Of a stretch of 64,000 nt of DNA, positions 25,201 to 36,101 are shown in pieces. The stretch comes from Aphidius gifuensis. Lineage: Eukaryota; Arthropoda; Insecta; Hymenoptera; Braconidae. Made by a program: the position numbers and the translations under genes. Location of the stretch: positions 1,550,001 through 1,614,000 of the forward strand of contig NC_057790.1 of the NCBI RefSeq assembly GCF_014905175.1, read 5' to 3'. The notes beneath the pieces were generated by a model. It ran no database searches. It was not told the DNA's origin and worked only from the letters and a program-made list of their open reading frames with translations. Each line of letters starts with the position of its first letter. Positions within the stretch are counted from its first letter, which is position 1.

Positions 25201-26713
25201 GCATTCGAAACATTTTACAAATGTGGTGTTAAGCGAGTAAAGCGTGATTTTTTAGATAATCTTTGGAATTACAGTCATAATATGCGTGAAGATGAATGGA
25301 AAAGTATGGCAAGAAGAAAATTAATGGAATTTGAAGAACAGCTACATACTGCTCATGAAGCTGGTCTTCATTCATACAGTGGACAAAAAAGTTGGACATT
25401 TCTAAATGCTGTTGTTTATTGTTTTTCTGTTATTACTAAAATTGGTAACATTCGCTATTTCCCTCAAATTTTATTCGTCATAATTTTTTTTCAACATTAC
25501 AAGGTACAATTTATTTATGTAAAGTATTTTTATGTTGTTTGTTGTTAGGATACGGTCACATATCACCAAGTACAACAACAGGAAGAGCAATAACAATAGT
25601 ATATGCAATTTTTGGTATTCCAATGTTTCTAATAATTCTTGCTGATTTTGGTAAACTTTTTACACGTGGAATGAAATTTTTATGGGCATTTGTGAGACGA
25701 TTGTATCTTACTGGAAGTTGTAGAAGAGTCAGAAGACGTGCACAAGTTCAAGTATGTAGAAAAACCACAAATTTATTGATAAAAAATGTTGGTTATTTAA
25801 ATAATGATAAAATAATATTGTTAATTAATTAGGAAGTAATGAAAGGTGTTCAATTGGTTTATGATTTTGCTACATTTCGTCGACCATCACAAATGAATCC
25901 AGATGAACTTGAACAAGTTAGACAGCAACAAGCACAAACAAGCTTAACAGTTAATACACCTCTTGAACCTGGAACTCCAGCAACTCCAACAATGTCAGCA
26001 TTTGAAATTGATGATGAATTTAATTTACCAATATCAGTTGCAATTACAATACTTATTGTGTATATATTTGTTGGAGCAGCTGCTTACAATGCATGGGAGA
26101 GATGGGGATTCTTTGAGAGCTTTTATTTTGTTTTTATTTCAATGAGGTATTATTTTTTTTAAATAATATTTTGATTGATAAATTTTTCATATTATATATT
26201 TGTTTTTATTGCAGTACTATTGGATTTGGTGATTATGTTCCAAAGGTATGTGTTTTTATTTTTTAAATAATATTGTAAAGTTAAATTGTGTTAATTTTTT
26301 TTTTCTTTTTTAATTTTAGCACCCGATATACATGATGTGCTCGATAGGATATCTAGTTTTTGGTTTGGCATTGACCTCTATGTGTATCAATGTCGTACAG
26401 GTAAAAGACAAAAAAATATTTTACTTTTAATTTTTAAAAGGAACAAGTGAATGGCAAATTAATTCAATGATATTTCGATTGAAAAATAATATAGGTAATG
26501 CTGTCAGATTCATTCAAACAAGCCAGTCAAAAAATTGGTGCAACAATTGGATTTGAAATTGTTGAAGAAAATGATACAATGAAAGTAAATCCAACGTCTG
26601 AACTTGGTGATGTTCACACGACGATTACAGAGGAAGATGAAAATCATGAAAACCCACAAGAAATACCAATTAAAAAATCAGAAAGTAATGTTTCATTAAA
26701 TCAAGAAAAATGA
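22250..26713 (+). CDS. Two-pore-domain potassium channel, isoform A (upstream start)
   Basis: Exons 22250-22513, 22579-22721, 22799-23010, 25549-25751, 25833-26146, 26215-26245, 26320-26400 and 26495-26713 join in frame to 488 residues. TM1 lies in exon 2 (FVIVIIYSVAGAYVFIYLEG), followed by the extracellular cap helices and pore 1 with filter TTIGYGH split by the 23010/25549 junction. TM2 and TM3 flank the long basic TWIK-type linker. Pore 2 is STIGFGDYVP (exons 5-6), then TM4 and an acidic tail. This matches the TWIK/TWK-like K2P family of leak K+ channels acting as dimers in the plasma membrane. The 2.5-kb third intron contains the alternative first exon of isoform B. A GTG six bases upstream of the ATG is not used as start. 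Confidence 0.9.
23011..24111. promoter_or_regulatory. Intron of isoform A holding the likely isoform B promoter
   Basis: AT-rich intronic sequence. A less AT-rich stretch at about 23576-23640, with TATATATATAG at 23615, and the bases from about 23965 to 24111 are the best candidates for promoter and 5' leader of the internal start. No other gene is seen. Confidence 0.35.
24112..26713 (+). CDS. Two-pore-domain potassium channel, isoform B (internal start, unusual filter)
   Basis: A single long exon (24112-25444) splices to the same downstream exons as isoform A (25549-25751, 25833-26146, 26215-26245, 26320-26400, 26495-26713), giving 726 residues. Residues 1 to about 310 are charged, Ser/Lys/Asn-rich and probably disordered. 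Then come a basic helix, TM1 (about residues 343-365, CIIEFILFIIYCGLGAFVF), cap helices and half of pore 1, WTFLNAVVYCFSVITKIG. Aligned to isoform A, the filter reads T-K-I-G-Y-G: Lys443 (AAA, 25438-25440) replaces the Thr that forms the innermost K+ site. Pore 2 is unchanged. The donor GTAACA at 25445 and acceptor at 25548 define a 104-bp intron. The isoform may be a non-conducting or modulatory subunit. Confidence 0.82.
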
Positions 26714-27943
26714 TGAAAATAATTTAAAAAGAATAAATATATTATGTTTTATTTTACATAAAAAATTATCAAATAAATATTTGGATAAAAATTTAACCTT
26801 GCAGTGACGTTAAAATACTTGATTGTTTTTGTTATCATTTTTTTTGTTCCGGCTTTGTACACGTGCGTACAGTATACTGAAAAAAAAAAAAAAAATTATT
26901 TTTACTGTCGTTAATATTTTATTTATAAAATTGATAAAAAAATATTATATATGTATTTAATATTTATCAAGAAATATATAATATTTTAAAACAAAATTAT
27001 TAATTGGTAGCCTTCTCGAAAAATCGTTAAATTATTTTTAGAGTCTAAACAAATGATAATAGTATTGTTTTTTTTTTAATCATTTTTTAATTATATAGCG
27101 GCTGATAGTCGTCGTTAGAAAAATAAAGACGCATATATCAGAGACATGTTTATTATCCATAATCGGGAATAGACAAACAAGGCCGGGTGAACTCTCACTT
27201 GGCAACTGGCTTCGGCTCAAGCCAGAGACCAATTTATCATCTGAAATATTCAATCGATTATTAATTAACTTAATGTTAATAAATATATTAAAACTGTTTT
27301 AAATAGTTATTATCAATATAGACATTTACTCATTGTGTTGTCAAGTGAATTAAATAAGTCGTGTAAAAAAAAAATGTGATTAAAGTCTACTCGAATAATT
27401 CTTCTTAAGTGAACATTGCAAGATCGACACAAAATCAAACAATATTAAAACAATAGTGTAAATAAAATCAACAAGTTTCATTCAATAATAATATCAACAA
27501 CATCATTCTGGGTTTTTCTTGGGATATAATATAAAAAAAATTATTTACGTGTTAATAATATTTTTTGAAATAACATCATTATTAAAATATTTTTATAATT
27601 TTCTGCAGGTGTTTTTTCATCTATAAAAAAAAAAAATTTTATGATATATATTTTATTGCACATATTTTTTAAGGCAAAAATTCCTTTGTGTTTTTAAATT
27701 TTTTTATATCTCAAATGAAGTTCTAGTTGTTTAAGGTCAAATTCCATTTGCAAAAAAAAACAAAACTATTAAAATTTTAAAACCAATAAAAATATTAAGA
27801 ATTCAAGTTTGAATGTATACTTTAGCTGTTGAGCTTGGAATAGTCGATATCGATCCTCATACTGCTCAACTTGTCGCTTAAAAAATTGAGATTGTACACG
27901 TCATCTTTTTGTTATCAAGATTTGTATTCGTGGACAAAATAAA
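26714..27943. promoter_or_regulatory. K2P 3' flank and start of LRR repeat unit 1
   Basis: The tandem LRR unit seems to begin at about 26793 (TTAACCTTGCA), a landmark repeated at 32091, 36777 and 41573. A GC-richer segment at about 27095-27540 has no counterpart in the other three spacers. It includes a 7-bp stem with a 6-nt loop at 27206-27225. After it, from about 27600, the sequence again matches the other units up to the ATG at 27944. Confidence 0.5.
27784..27796 (+). promoter_or_regulatory. LRR1 promoter position, TATA box altered
   Basis: At exactly the position (159 bp before the ATG) where copies 2-4 have CTATAAAAATATT, copy 1 has CAATAAAAATATT. The T-to-A change removes the TATA core. 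The surrounding promoter and leader are conserved. Confidence 0.6.
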
Positions 27944-30900
27944 ATGAAGAGTATTCAAATATTTTTGATTATACTTGAATTATCAACATTAAACATGTGT
28001 TTAATAGTGCCGCAAGACGAAAAATATATTTGTGAACCACCAAAATCATTGTCGAAATACAAAACTTGCTTTCTAGATAGCTGGACATCTTCGATACCAA
28101 TTGACAAGCAGATAGAGGAGTTGGAAAAAATTCGTTTGACGAGTGATATTGTCAACGTCATTAAGAATGATGCTTTTAAACCGTTTTATTTAATAGCAAC
28201 TACGCTGATACTTGATTTACCTGATCAAGAGATAATCATCGAACCAAATGCATTTAATGCAATGTCACAACTTACAACTTTAGAAATAAATAACGCCATA
28301 GTTCCACTGAGTAACGAAAGTTTTAAATACTTATACAACTTAAGGTCTCTCAAGATACAAGTACTCAATTCGACATCGAAATATCTCGGGAACGTATTAC
28401 AAAACGATATTCGTAATTTGGAAAATTTGGAACTATTGAATCAATATAATATTGATATTTGCAATTATTATAATCACGGTATAGATTTTTTGGAAATCCG
28501 TAAATTACAATATACCGGTGGTATTTTAACGACACTATTTGCGAGATGTTTTAAATGTTTGAAGTATCTCGAACAGCTGACAATCATAGAAAGTAATTTA
28601 ACTTTTCTTGAGCCTGAAGTATTTGAGTACTTGTATAAACTGAAAAATGTGACATTGGTTTCGAATGATAAACTCACTCACATACCTTCAAATTTATTTA
28701 ACATACCAACTTTAAAATTTATCGATCTCAGTAATAATTCAATAAAAAATATTGATAATCATGCATTTGCAGCAATGAATGGGATGAACTTGTCATTGCT
28801 AAACCTAAGTTATAACGCATTGGAAGTTATTGAAATAAACGTATTCGAAAATATTCATTGCAGCTTAATTGATTTTACACATAACAAGATTAAGACAATT
28901 GAAAGCGGTGCATTTAATGGATCTCATATTGAAGTGATCTATTTGTATGGCAATGAATACTACGGAGATGATGCTCTTTCTGAGGATTTAAATAATGATA
29001 CAAGGCTATATCTACATTATCAACCATATGAAATTGCAATAAATAAAAAAGAAACACAAATTCAACAAACTGAGTTAGTGGATAAACTTTCATATCGTAC
29101 ATCTGAACGTTGTTATTTTAGTGATAATCATTTATTTAAAATTTGCAAAGTATCAACATCATTGAGTTCAGTGAAACAGCTGGTACCTAATATGTGGACA
29201 CCTAGTTCACTTGAAATAATAGACAATGAAATATTATCAATTGGTAATAATGTATTTCATAATTCCAACATCACCGTTTTGATAATTACTTCTGCAGCGG
29301 AAAATTTTAAACTCAATGAAAAATCATTTACAGGACTGGATAGTCTTCAAGCTCTGAAACTCAAAACAAAACCAATTTTGTTCGAAATATCTGTATTTAA
29401 TTCTCTCAAATCATTGATATTGCTTGAAATTTCATCAGGTGAATTTCATTTAATTCAATGCCAGTTGTTAAATGCTTTGAAAAATCTACAAAAATTGATA
29501 ATTTCCAATGTCAATAGAGTAAATATTTGTTCTAAAATGTGCGAATACTCAAAACATAATATATCAATTTTGCACTATAGAAATTCTGATAGTTTATATC
29601 CTAATTTAGAATCGAATGCTTTTTCTTGTTTGGAAAAACTTGAATTTCTTTCGATAACCAACTGCAGTCTTGAATCAATTTCATATAGAGCATTTGATGG
29701 GCTGAGTAAACTTCAAAGTTTAGAAATAACCTCCAGTCCATTGACTCGAATTCATCGAAATACATTTGAAATGTTAACCAACTTGAATAGACTCTCATTG
29801 AGTAATAATACAATAAAAGTTATTGCTGATGAATCATTTATGAATAATAAATTATTATCAATACTTGATTTAAGTTTTAATTCACTAGAATCCATACACG
29901 AAAAAACATTTAATGGCGCAAATATTAAAATTTTAGATTTATCATATAATGATATTTCTCTGATTGAAAATGGTGCATTTGTCAATTTGAAAAATCTTGC
30001 ACATTTATATTTGCATCATAATGATAAACTGATAAAAGATACTATGACTTGGAATGTTATGGAATCTCAAATTGAAACAAGATGTCAATTACATGATAAT
30101 CTGAAACTTTGTTTCAAGCACAATTCTATATCATCTGTCAATGTATATGAGGAAAAAATTGCTAGACCTTTAAGTTTTGCAGTTTTCGTCGAGGTACGTA
30201 TTAGAGGAATACGAATCATTTGTGACGATTTCATAACATCAATTAGTCCAAATGCATTTAAAGATTCAAATATTAAAACAGAATTAAAAACATTGATAAT
30301 CTATAGAAAACGTAAAAATAGATTTGTTCTCTATCCTGGATCATTTGAAGGCTTGACAGTTTTAGAAAATTTAATAATCGACGTTGGAGTAATTGAACTT
30401 AAAGTTGGTTTACTTGATTCGTTGAAATCTTTAAAATATCTGAAAATTGAACCAAATGAAATGTTAACACAAGTATACCTAGGACAAGTATTGGCAAATC
30501 TTACGAATTTAAAAACCTTGGAAATTTTTAACAATGATTCTATAGGTATTTGTGATAGTCCATTTTCGGACATTTTGCCACTATCAATAACTGAACTTTG
30601 TTATACAAACGGTCGAATCAATACCCTAAATATGTCTTCATTTTTTTGTTTACCATCTCTAGAAAATATAACAATTACCAAAACACAGTTGAACGACGTT
30701 CACCAATATGCATTTGGTCGACTTGATAATTTAAAATACATTAACTTAGCATTCAATAGAATCCAGTCTATTCCTTCTGTTTTTGGGTATCTCGGAAAAT
30801 TAATAAAACTTGAACTAAATAACAACAAAATTAATGAAATTGACGATAATGCATTTTTTATGGAAAATAATGATAATTTGGGTTTGCTAAATTTGAGTTA

Positions 30901-31225
30901 CAATGAGGTTTCAATCGTTAATAGATATATGTTTCAAAATATTAAATGTAACCAGCTAGATTTGACCCACAACAAAATCGGTATCATTGAAGATGCTGCA
31001 TTTGAAGGATCTTTAATTAATGATATATATCTATTTGATAATCCTTATATTGTTCCTAACAGAAACGCATGGATGGTGGCTAATCATACGTTTGTATTTC
31101 CTAAAAAGATATCATATGCTGCAATTCGTTGCCAATCAAAACAACCAAATAACTGTGTCAGCTGTCATTACAACTGTCTTCAACGTCAAGACAGAGAAAC
31201 TATTGAACCTACCGTTAGAATTTGA
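27944..31225 (+). CDS. Secreted leucine-rich-repeat protein, copy 1
   Basis: Single-exon gene of 1093 residues. Residues 1 to about 20 are a signal peptide; no transmembrane segment or TIR domain follows, so the product is secreted or extracellular. The body is LRRs of the LxxLxLSxNxIxxI type arranged as three homologous modules: about 30-365, 390-705 and 712-1060. Each module opens with a C-x(8-11)-C pair (YICEPP...TCF; RCYFSDNHLFKIC; RCQLHDNLKLC). Each carries an internal INNx-IC or RVNIC type Cys motif and ends in an xxNxY/K turn. The chain ends in a Cys cluster, CQSKQPNNCVSCHYNC. Secreted LRR-only proteins of this sort have been reported among braconid (Aphidius) venom proteins. Binding partner and pathway are unknown; Toll-like recognition or interference is speculation. 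Confidence 0.85.
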   Translation: MKSIQIFLIILELSTLNMCLIVPQDEKYICEPPKSLSKYKTCFLDSWTSSIPIDKQIEELEKIRLTSDIVNVIKNDAFKPFYLIATTLILDLPDQEIIIEPNAFNAMSQLTTLEINNAIVPLSNESFKYLYNLRSLKIQVLNSTSKYLGNVLQNDIRNLENLELLNQYNIDICNYYNHGIDFLEIRKLQYTGGILTTLFARCFKCLKYLEQLTIIESNLTFLEPEVFEYLYKLKNVTLVSNDKLTHIPSNLFNIPTLKFIDLSNNSIKNIDNHAFAAMNGMNLSLLNLSYNALEVIEINVFENIHCSLIDFTHNKIKTIESGAFNGSHIEVIYLYGNEYYGDDALSEDLNNDTRLYLHYQPYEIAINKKETQIQQTELVDKLSYRTSERCYFSDNHLFKICKVSTSLSSVKQLVPNMWTPSSLEIIDNEILSIGNNVFHNSNITVLIITSAAENFKLNEKSFTGLDSLQALKLKTKPILFEISVFNSLKSLILLEISSGEFHLIQCQLLNALKNLQKLIISNVNRVNICSKMCEYSKHNISILHYRNSDSLYPNLESNAFSCLEKLEFLSITNCSLESISYRAFDGLSKLQSLEITSSPLTRIHRNTFEMLTNLNRLSLSNNTIKVIADESFMNNKLLSILDLSFNSLESIHEKTFNGANIKILDLSYNDISLIENGAFVNLKNLAHLYLHHNDKLIKDTMTWNVMESQIETRCQLHDNLKLCFKHNSISSVNVYEEKIARPLSFAVFVEVRIRGIRIICDDFITSISPNAFKDSNIKTELKTLIIYRKRKNRFVLYPGSFEGLTVLENLIIDVGVIELKVGLLDSLKSLKYLKIEPNEMLTQVYLGQVLANLTNLKTLEIFNNDSIGICDSPFSDILPLSITELCYTNGRINTLNMSSFFCLPSLENITITKTQLNDVHQYAFGRLDNLKYINLAFNRIQSIPSVFGYLGKLIKLELNNNKINEIDDNAFFMENNDNLGLLNLSYNEVSIVNRYMFQNIKCNQLDLTHNKIGIIEDAAFEGSLINDIYLFDNPYIVPNRNAWMVANHTFVFPKKISYAAIRCQSKQPNNCVSCHYNCLQRQDRETIEPTVRI

Positions 31226-32655
31226 ATGCAAATGAAATAAAAATTGTTTGACTCAACTAAAAAACAGTTGTTCAAGTTGTTCAGTTGTTTATCATAATTA
31301 TATTTCTTTCATCTTGTAATCGAAATTTTCTCGAATTATTTCATATAAGATTGCATATTGTTGTTCTAATATTAATTGATTATTAAAAATATCCGCTAGA
31401 CAATTGGATATTCAGCAGGATTATTTTTGTAATATAAAAATTACATTCAAATACAGTTATTCTGTAAAATAAAAAATTCAGGATCTATTATTTTTTCTCT
31501 TCATTTTTTAATTTCAACTGGACATAGGAAACTCAGTATTCAGTATACTGAGAAAAAAAGTTGCTGAAAGATAACAAATTTTACCTTGAAAATTTTAGTG
31601 TTTAAGTTAAAAAAAAAATTTATTGGTATGAAAAAATCTTTGCCTTGAAAATTATGTGCAATAAAATATAAAAATTTTTTTTTAGCTTTTTTAAAAAAAA
31701 AAAAATTGTACAATAATAGTATTATTATTTTTAAAAATACCTTAAAAATGTAAATAATCTTTCTAAATTATAACAATATCTTTTTCTTAAATTTAAAAAA
31801 AAACTTTATTCTATGCCAGTCTGTAAAAGTTTTTAAAAATATTTTAACGATTTTCCTTGCGATTTTTCCTCAATAAATTTGTCGAAAATATTATATATTT
31901 CCTGATAAGTATTAAATACATATACAATATTTTTTTTTCCATGGAATGCAATTTTAAAAATAAAATATTAACGACAATGATAATAAATTCCAGCAAATTT
32001 GTATGTTATCAATATTATATGTACAAATGCATGCATCGTACTAAAAATATTTTTTGTCGTTGATATTTTATATTTTATCTATAATGTTTTAACCTTGCAT
32101 ATAGTGACATAAAAAAATTTATTTATTTTGCACACGTGCATATATTATACTGGAATTTATTTTTATTGTTGACAGTATTTTATTTTAAAATTAAAAAAAA
32201 AATATTGTATATGTATTTAATATCAATCAGAAAACCTATTGAGAAAAAATTCAAAAGTAAATTGTTATGATATTTTTAGAGTCTGATAATGCGTTTGTTA
32301 AAAAAACTTTTAAAAACTGGCATAAAATAACATATTTTTTATAATTAGAAAAAAATATATTGTTATGATTTATCAAAATTATATTTATAATTTTAAATAT
32401 TATTTTTATGATTAAAAAAAAATCATTTATCTTTTGAAAATATTTTAGAATATTATAATAATATTATTATTGTAGAATTTTTTTTTTTTTTTTTTCGTAA
32501 TAGAAGTTTTCTTTAAATGTTTTTTATGATAGATATATTTTATTGCACATATTTTTCTTCTTTTGTGTTTTTGAATTTATTATATCTTGAATGACGTTAT
32601 ATTTGTTTAAGGTCAAATTCCATTTGCAATAACAAAACTATTAAATTTTTAAAAC
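31226..32655. other. Spacer between LRR copies 1 and 2
   Basis: AT-rich 3' flank. A block around 31520-31600 is nearly the same as 40970-41050 after copy 3. At about 31635-31690 lies a short inverted piece of the LRR upstream region (CTTTGCCTTGAAAA then TGTGCAATAAAATAT). At about 31940-32065 a block (TGTTATCAATATTATATGT...) recurs at 36600 and 41410. The new unit starts near 32091. No gene is seen. Confidence 0.5.
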
Positions 32656-32668
32656 CTATAAAAATATT
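32656..32668 (+). promoter_or_regulatory. TATA box of LRR2
   Basis: CTATAAAAATATT lies 159 bp before the ATG at 32816. The context is shared with LRR3 and LRR4. Confidence 0.65.
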
Positions 32669-32815
32669 AAGAATTCAAGTTTAAATGTATACTTTAACTG
32701 TTGAGCTTGGAATAGTCGACATCGATCCTTATACTGCTCAACTTGTCGCTTAAAAAATTGTGTTTGTACACGTCATCTTTTTGTTATCAAGATTTGTATT
32801 CGTGGACATTATAAA

Positions 32816-35800
32816 ATGAAGAACACTCGTTTTTTGTTGATTATAGTTGAATTACTAATATTATATTCAAAATGTGTTTTTATGGGACCACAAAACCAAG
32901 AAATTTTTTGTGAACCACCAAAACCATGGGAAGAGTACCAAACTTGCTTCGTAGGTAGATGGACATCTTTGATACCAATTGACAAGCAGATAGAGAAGTT
33001 GGAAAAAATTCGTTTGACGAGTGATATTGTCAACATCATTAAAAATGATGCTTTTAAACCGTTTTATTTATCAGCAACTACACTGATACTTGATTTACCT
33101 GATCAAGAGATAATCGTCGAACCAGATGCATTTAAAGCAATGTCGCAACTTACAACATTGGAAATAAATAACGCCATAGTTCCACTGAGTAACGAAAGTT
33201 TTAAATACTTATACAACTTAAGGTCTCTCAAGATACAAGTACTCAATTCGACATCGAAATATCTCGGGAACGTATTACAAAACGATATTCGTAATTTGGA
33301 AAATTTGGAACTTCTGAATCATTATAGTATTGATATTTGCAATTATTATAATCGCAGTATTGAATTTTTGAAACTCCGAAAATTACAATTTACCGGTGGT
33401 ATTTTAACGACACTATTTGCGGGATGTTTCAAATGTTTGAAAGATCTCGCAACAAACTGATATAAAAAGTAATCTATCTTTTCTCGAGCCCGAAGTATTT
33501 GATTACTTGTATAAACTGAAAAATGTGACATTGGTTTCGAATGATAAACTCACTCACATACCTTCAAATGTATTTAACATACCAACTTTTAAATTTATTG
33601 ATCTCAGTAATAATTCAATAAAAAATATTGATAGTCAATCATTTGCAGGAATAAATAGAATGAACTTGTCATTGCTAAACCTAAGTTATAACGCATTGGA
33701 AGTTATTGAAATAAACGTATTCAAAAATATTCATTGCAATTTCATTGATTTTACACATAACAAGATTAAGACAGTTGAAAGCGGTGCATTTAATGAATCT
33801 CATATTGAAGCGATTTATCTGTATGACAATAAATACTACGAAGATGATGATGTTTTTTCTTGGGATTTGAATAACAATACAAGGGTTTATTTACACTATC
33901 AACCATATGAGACAGCAATACATCAAGAGGCAAAACGAAGAATAAAAATTAATCTATCGACTGATAAGATACAACATTGTTATTTCAGTAATTATCATTC
34001 GTTTGAAATTTGTAAGGCATCATCATCATTGAGTTCAGTAAAACCGCTGGTACCTAATATGTGGACACCTAGTTCACTTGAAATAATAGACGATGAAATA
34101 TTATCAATTGGTAATAATGTATTTCATAATTCCAACATCAGCGTTTTGATAATTACTTCTGCAGCGGAAAATTTCAAACTCAATCAGGGATCATTTACAG
34201 GACTGGATAGTCTTCAAGCTCTGAAACTGAAAACAAAACCAATTTTGTTCGACGTATCTGTATTTAATTCTCTCAAATCATTGATATTGCTTGAAATTCC
34301 ATCAGGTGAATTTCATTTAATTCAATGCCAGTTGTTGAATGCTTTGAAGAATTTACAAAAATTATTAATTTCCAATGTCAATAGAGTAAATGTTTGTTCT
34401 GAAATATGCGAAAACTCAAAACATAATATATCAATTTTGCACTATAAGAATTCTTATAGTTTATATCCTAATTTAGAATCGAATGTTTTTTCTTGTTTGG
34501 ATAAACTTGAATTTCTTTCTATAACCAACAGTAGTCTTGAAACAATTTCATCTGGAGCATTTGATGGTCTAAGTAAACTTCAAAGTTTAGAAATAATATC
34601 CAGTCGATTGACTCGAATTCATCGAAATACATTTGAAATGTTAACCAACTTGAATAGACTCTCATTGAGTAATAATACAATAAAAGTTATTGCTGATGAA
34701 TCACTTATGAATAATAAATTATTATCAATACTTGATTTAAGTTTTAATTCACTAGAATCCATACACGAAAAAACATTTAACGGCGCAAATATTAACAATT
34801 TAGATTTATCATACAATAATATTTCTCTGATTGAAAATGGTGCATTTGCCAATATGACAAATCTCGATCACTTAAATGTAGATCATAATAATAAACTGGT
34901 AAAAGATACTATGACTTGGAATATTATGGAATCTCAAATTGAAACGAGATGTCAATTACATGATAATCTGAAACTTTGTTTCAAGCACAATTCTATATCA
35001 TCTGTCAATGTATATGAGGGAAAAATTGCTAGACCTTTAAGTTTTGCAGTTTTCGTCGAGGTACGTATTAGAGTATATATAATACGAATCATTTGTGACG
35101 ATTTCATAACATCAATTAGTCCAAATGCATTTAAAGATTCAAATATTAAATCAGAATTAAAAACATTGATAATCTATAGAAAACGTAAAAATGGATTTGT
35201 TCTTTATCCTGGATCATTTGAAGGTTTAACAGTTTTAGAAAATCTAATAATCGACGTTGGAGTAATTGAACTTAAAGTTGGATTATTTGATTCTTTGAAA
35301 TCTCTAAAATATCTGAAATTCAAACCAAATGAAATGTTAACTGGAGTATTCCTTGGACAAGTATTGGCAAATCTTACAAATTTAAAAACCTTGGAAATTT
35401 TTAACAATGATTCTATAGGTATTTGTGATAGTCCATTCTCAGACATTTTGCCACTATCAATAACTGAACTTTGTTATACAAATGGTCAAATCGATAAATT
35501 AGAAAAGTATTCATTTATTTGTTTACCATCTCTAGAAAATATAACAATTACCAACACAGAATTGAAAGACGTTCAACAATATGCATTTAGTCGACTTGAT
35601 AATTTAAAATACATTAACTTAGCATTTAATAGAATCCAGTCTATTCCTTCTGATGTTTTTGGTTATCTTGAAAAATTGATAAAACTTGAACTAAATAATA
35701 ATAAAATTAACGAAATTGACGATAATGCATTTGCTATGAATAATAATGATAATTTGCGTTTAGTCAATTTGAGTTACAATGAGGTTTCAATCGTCAATAG

Positions 35801-36101
35801 ATATATGTTTCCACATATTAAATGTAATCAGCTGGATTTGTCCAACAACAAAATCGGTATCATTGAAGATGCTGCATTTGAAAGATCTTTAATTAATGAT
35901 ATATATCTATTTGATAACCCTTATATTGTTCCTAATAGAAACGCATGGATGGTGGCTAATCATACGTTTGTATTTCCTAAAAAGATATCATATGCTGCAA
36001 TTCGTTGCCAATCAAAACAACCAAATAACTGTGTCAGCTGTCATTACAACTGTCTTCAACGTCAAGACAGAGAAACTATTGAACCTGCCGTTAAAATTTG
36101 A
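32816..36101 (+). pseudogene. Secreted leucine-rich-repeat protein, copy 2, frameshifted
   Basis: The first frame (32816-33460, 214 codons) has the signal peptide and the first part of module 1, then ends ...KDLATN-stop. Compared with copy 4, the stretch around 33450-33463 has lost two bases and changed several others. The remaining protein (33507-36101, 864 codons) is open in the next frame, with modules 1 (rest), 2 and 3 and the terminal Cys cluster intact. As written the gene yields only a 214-residue fragment. The long open remainder implies a very recent lesion, a sequencing error, or an allelic null. Its first ~500 bases are the same by eye as copy 3, and the next part follows copy 4. 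Confidence 0.75.
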
